A stretch of DNA of 64,000 nt from Oscillospiraceae bacterium. Its GTDB lineage: Bacteria > Bacillota > Clostridia > Oscillospirales > Oscillospiraceae. Of this stretch, positions 62,150 through 64,000 are shown one piece after another; positions within the stretch are counted from its first letter, which is position 1, and each line of letters starts with the position of its first letter. The translations under genes and the position numbers were made by a program. The notes beneath the pieces were generated by a model, which saw nothing but the letters and a program-made list of their open reading frames with translations, was not told where the DNA came from and did not search any database. The stretch spans positions 24,174 through 88,173 of the forward strand of contig JAAWHG010000006.1 of the NCBI GenBank assembly GCA_022795735.1. Reading direction: 5' to 3'.

Positions 62150-62371
62150 ATGCCCATTGTCGTGAATATTGACGTGATGCTGGCGCGGCGGAAAATGAGC
62201 GCGGGGGAGCTGGCGGAACGAATCGCGCTGACCCCCGCCAATCTGTCCATTCTCAAAAACAACAAGGCAAAAGCAGTCCGCTTTTCCACCTTGGAGGCGT
62301 TGTGCCGCGCGCTGGACTGCCAGCCGGGGGATATCCTGGAGTATGCCCCGGGAGAGGAGGAGCCATCTTGA
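62150..62371 (+). CDS. YozG-like small helix-turn-helix regulator
   Basis: A 73-residue Cro/C1-type protein: VVNIDVMLARRKMSAGELAE, then RIALTPANLSILKNNKAKAV (recognition helix region) and FSTLEALCRALDCQPGDILEY. This is the usual partner of DUF2975 proteins and may regulate its own operon through the palindrome at 61614-61632. GGAGG lies seven bases before the ATG. Its TGA stop overlaps the TTG start of the next gene. Confidence 0.93.
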   Translation: MPIVVNIDVMLARRKMSAGELAERIALTPANLSILKNNKAKAVRFSTLEALCRALDCQPGDILEYAPGEEEPS

Positions 62372-62547
62372 CGCTGACCAAGCTGCTGGCCGCCGCCGTT
62401 CTGCTCGCGCTGGCCGTTACGGTTTTGCTGGACGCGCGGTGGATACGCCGGAGAAAATTTGGGCCGGCAATCGGAATTACGACCGCATTTATCGCGTTCA
62501 CCGCCACGCTGGGCACCGTTCTGATGGAATTTATTACGCGAACCTAG
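62368..62547 (+). CDS. Small two-helix membrane protein (59 aa)
   Basis: Starts with TTG overlapping the regulator stop (TTGA) after GGAGGAG. The product has two hydrophobic helices (LLAAAVLLALAVTVLL and GPAIGITTAFIAFTATLG) joined by a basic loop (DARWIRRRK). No family is recognised. Position between the regulator and the DUF4173 gene suggests a subunit or regulator of the latter. Confidence 0.7.
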   Translation: MTLTKLLAAAVLLALAVTVLLDARWIRRRKFGPAIGITTAFIAFTATLGTVLMEFITRT

Positions 62548-62559
62548 GAGGGTATGAAA

Positions 62560-63906
62560 ATGGACGATCTGAATACGCTGCCCAATCCATCCGTTCCGGA
62601 TCCCCCGGACTGGGCCGCGCTGCCCGGGGAACCGCCAAAGATCCCGTTCGTCATCGCCTGGCCGGACCGGGTGTTCGCGCTAGTCTTTTACGGGCTGGGC
62701 TACTTCTATCTCCGGTATGGCTTCTTGGACGCCAACCGCTGGCTTGGAGGGCTGTTTACGCTGGCCTACGCCGCCGCGATTGGGTGCTACTTCTTCCTCA
62801 AGCATGTCAAGCCCGCGAAGTTTTCCTGGTTCTGGCTGGCGGCGCTGCTGTCCCTGGGGCTGAGCTTTGCGCTGTTCCGCAACGAAAGCCTGCTGGGCTT
62901 CGATATCCTCGTCCTGCACGGTCTGGCGCTGTACTGGCCCATCTGCGCCGCCGGGACCGCGCTGCGGGGCGGGACCTCCTCACTGCTTCCCTTTGATTTT
63001 GTCAACAGCGCGCTTGTTCTTCCCTTCGGCAACTTTAGCGCGCAGGTCCGGTGCCTGTTCGGCGGGTGGAACCGGAAACAGACCGAGGGGGTTGGCAAGC
63101 GGATTTTGACGGCTCTGCTGGGCGTTGTGATTCTATTTGTTCTGCTGGCGCTGGTTATTCCGCAGCTCTATCTCGCGGACGCCGCGTTCGCGCGGGCGTT
63201 GTCCTCGCTGGCAGACATCCTTGGGGCCATTCAGTTCGAGCCGGATGTTCTGCTGATTCTGGCCCTGCCGGTGGGCGCTTACCTGTTCGGCCTCGCCTAC
63301 GGCTGCGCCAACCAACGCCATACCGGTCATATCCGCCCGGCGGGACTGGCCGAGGCGGGCCAGGACGCGCGGCTGATTCCCAATGCGGCCCTCTATATCG
63401 CGTTGGGCGGGATCTGCGCGGTGTATGTCCTGTTTATCGCGGTGCAATTCTGGGACCTGTTCAGCGCGTTCGCCGGGCGGCTGTCCGGCACCGAGCGGTA
63501 CAGCGAATTTGCCCGCGAGGGATTCTTTGAGCTCTGCCGGGTGGCGGCGATCAACGGCTTTGTCCTGCTGGGGGCCAATTTGCTGGCCAAGAAGGGGCGG
63601 GCGGACAGCCGCGCGCTGCGGCTGCTCAACGCCGTGCTGGCGGCACTGACCCTGCTGATTCTCGCCAGCGCGGCGCGGAAGATGCTGCTCTATATTCAGG
63701 TCTACGGTCTGACGGCCAAGCGGGTGCTGACGATGGCTTTCATGGCGATGCTGGCCGTGCTCTTCGGCGGGATCACCGTCTGGCAGAAACGGGATTTTAA
63801 CTTGATCCGGCTGGCCGTTGGGTTCGCCGCCGCGCTGTTCTGCCTGCTCGCCCTGTGCAATTTGGATGGGTTGATTGCCGCCTACAACGCCGCGCATGGG
63901 TTTTAG
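62560..63906 (+). CDS. DUF4173 polytopic membrane protein
   Basis: A 448-residue protein with about eleven membrane segments. The C-terminal family landmarks are GTERYSEFAREGFFELCRVA and YIQVYGLTAKRVLTMAFM, typical of DUF4173. Members are often linked to DUF2975 or YozG-like regulators; function unknown. I start at the second ATG (MDDLNTL), seven bases after GGAGGG; the first ATG is only three bases from it. Confidence 0.88.
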   Translation: MDDLNTLPNPSVPDPPDWAALPGEPPKIPFVIAWPDRVFALVFYGLGYFYLRYGFLDANRWLGGLFTLAYAAAIGCYFFLKHVKPAKFSWFWLAALLSLGLSFALFRNESLLGFDILVLHGLALYWPICAAGTALRGGTSSLLPFDFVNSALVLPFGNFSAQVRCLFGGWNRKQTEGVGKRILTALLGVVILFVLLALVIPQLYLADAAFARALSSLADILGAIQFEPDVLLILALPVGAYLFGLAYGCANQRHTGHIRPAGLAEAGQDARLIPNAALYIALGGICAVYVLFIAVQFWDLFSAFAGRLSGTERYSEFAREGFFELCRVAAINGFVLLGANLLAKKGRADSRALRLLNAVLAALTLLILASAARKMLLYIQVYGLTAKRVLTMAFMAMLAVLFGGITVWQKRDFNLIRLAVGFAAALFCLLALCNLDGLIAAYNAAHGF

Positions 63907-63929
63907 GCCTTGTTTGAAAAATCGTCTTT

Positions 63930-63950
63930 GGCGCCGGGACAGCGCCTTTT
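63930..63950 (+). terminator. Weak terminator after the DUF4173 gene
   Basis: GGCGC (63930-63934), 7-base loop, GCGCC (63942-63946), TTTT. The stem is short. Confidence 0.45.
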
Positions 63951-63975
63951 ACCGTCATATGTCCCAAAAATCCTC

Positions 63976-63996
63976 GGGAATCCACAAAGGATTCCC
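63976..63996. repeat. 8-bp inverted repeat at the right edge
   Basis: GGGAATCC (63976-63983) and GGATTCCC (63989-63996) with loop ACAAA. The stem words resemble the hairpin at 6124-6170 (GGATTCC/GGAATCC), but the two are not clear copies. Confidence 0.5.
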
Positions 63997-64000
63997 TGCG

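Overview
The window is GC-rich bacterial chromosome. It looks like a low-oxygen Firmicute of the Clostridia/Oscillospirales type (Flavonifractor, Intestinimonas or Oscillibacter-like); this is inferred from gene content, not from a search. Pointers are IreB, GlgC/GlgD pairs, SLH repeats, MBOAT/DHHW pairs, DUF4358 and DUF4173 proteins, strong AGGAGG ribosome-binding sites, many TTG starts, and clean sigma-A type promoters with 17-base spacers. I see no tRNA or rRNA gene, no insertion sequence, no prophage and no CRISPR array. It reads as core chromosome plus envelope and nutrient modules.

Layout. 1-3.7 kb (minus): the start of pgeF, a Uma2-type nuclease and secA. 3.9-7.4 kb (plus): three membrane transporters (TauE/SafE, dicarboxylate/amino-acid symporter, MFS). 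7.4-10 kb (minus): an orphan, degenerate RnfC/RnfD-like pair and a ferritin-like protein. 10.1-14.6 kb (plus): a small unknown protein, then argG, a GNAT acetyltransferase, argH and argF. 14.8-28.2 kb (plus): a glycogen operon made of phosphoglucomutase, glgB, glgP, glgC, glgD, glgA and a giant GH13-GH77 fusion. 28.3-33.9 kb: a HAD phosphatase, then a surface-polymer acylation cassette (SLH-SGNH lipoprotein, DUF4358 lipoprotein, MBOAT acyltransferase, DHHW protein). 34-41.6 kb (minus): amylosucrase, an NlpC/P60 hydrolase, a small unknown, ireB, and pheS-pheT with an enlarged PheT. 41.8-47.8 kb (plus): an ABC exporter, an AI-2E family permease and a polar amino-acid ABC importer. 47.7-51.9 kb (minus): four surface or unknown proteins, including an HExxH protein and a phosphodiester glycosidase. 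52.2-54.2 kb: a PfkB-like protein lacking its catalytic motif, a MATE remnant and an XRE regulator with a glycine-pentad membrane tail. 54.3-61.5 kb (minus): a tight operon of ygiQ-type radical SAM (own promoter), WecG glycosyltransferase, DJ-1, MltG, U32, a small zinc-ribbon protein and MalY-type lyase. 61.7-63.9 kb (plus): DUF2975, YozG-like regulator, a small membrane protein and DUF4173.

How the parts fit. The glycogen operon can make ADP-glucose (GlgC/D), polymerise (GlgA), branch (GlgB), phosphorolyse (GlgP), interconvert glucose phosphates (phosphoglucomutase) and rearrange or trim dextrins (GH13-GH77). The amylosucrase about 6 kb away could add glucose from sucrose straight onto the same polymer. 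The 29-34 kb cassette probably acylates a cell-surface polymer. The arginine genes cover ornithine to arginine only.

The most notable observations are the RnfC/RnfD pair with both flavin/nucleotide signatures gone, the apparent duplication of the tRNA-binding OB domain inside PheT, the PfkB fold without its catalytic Asp, and a recurring use of long near-perfect hairpins without a U-tract between genes.
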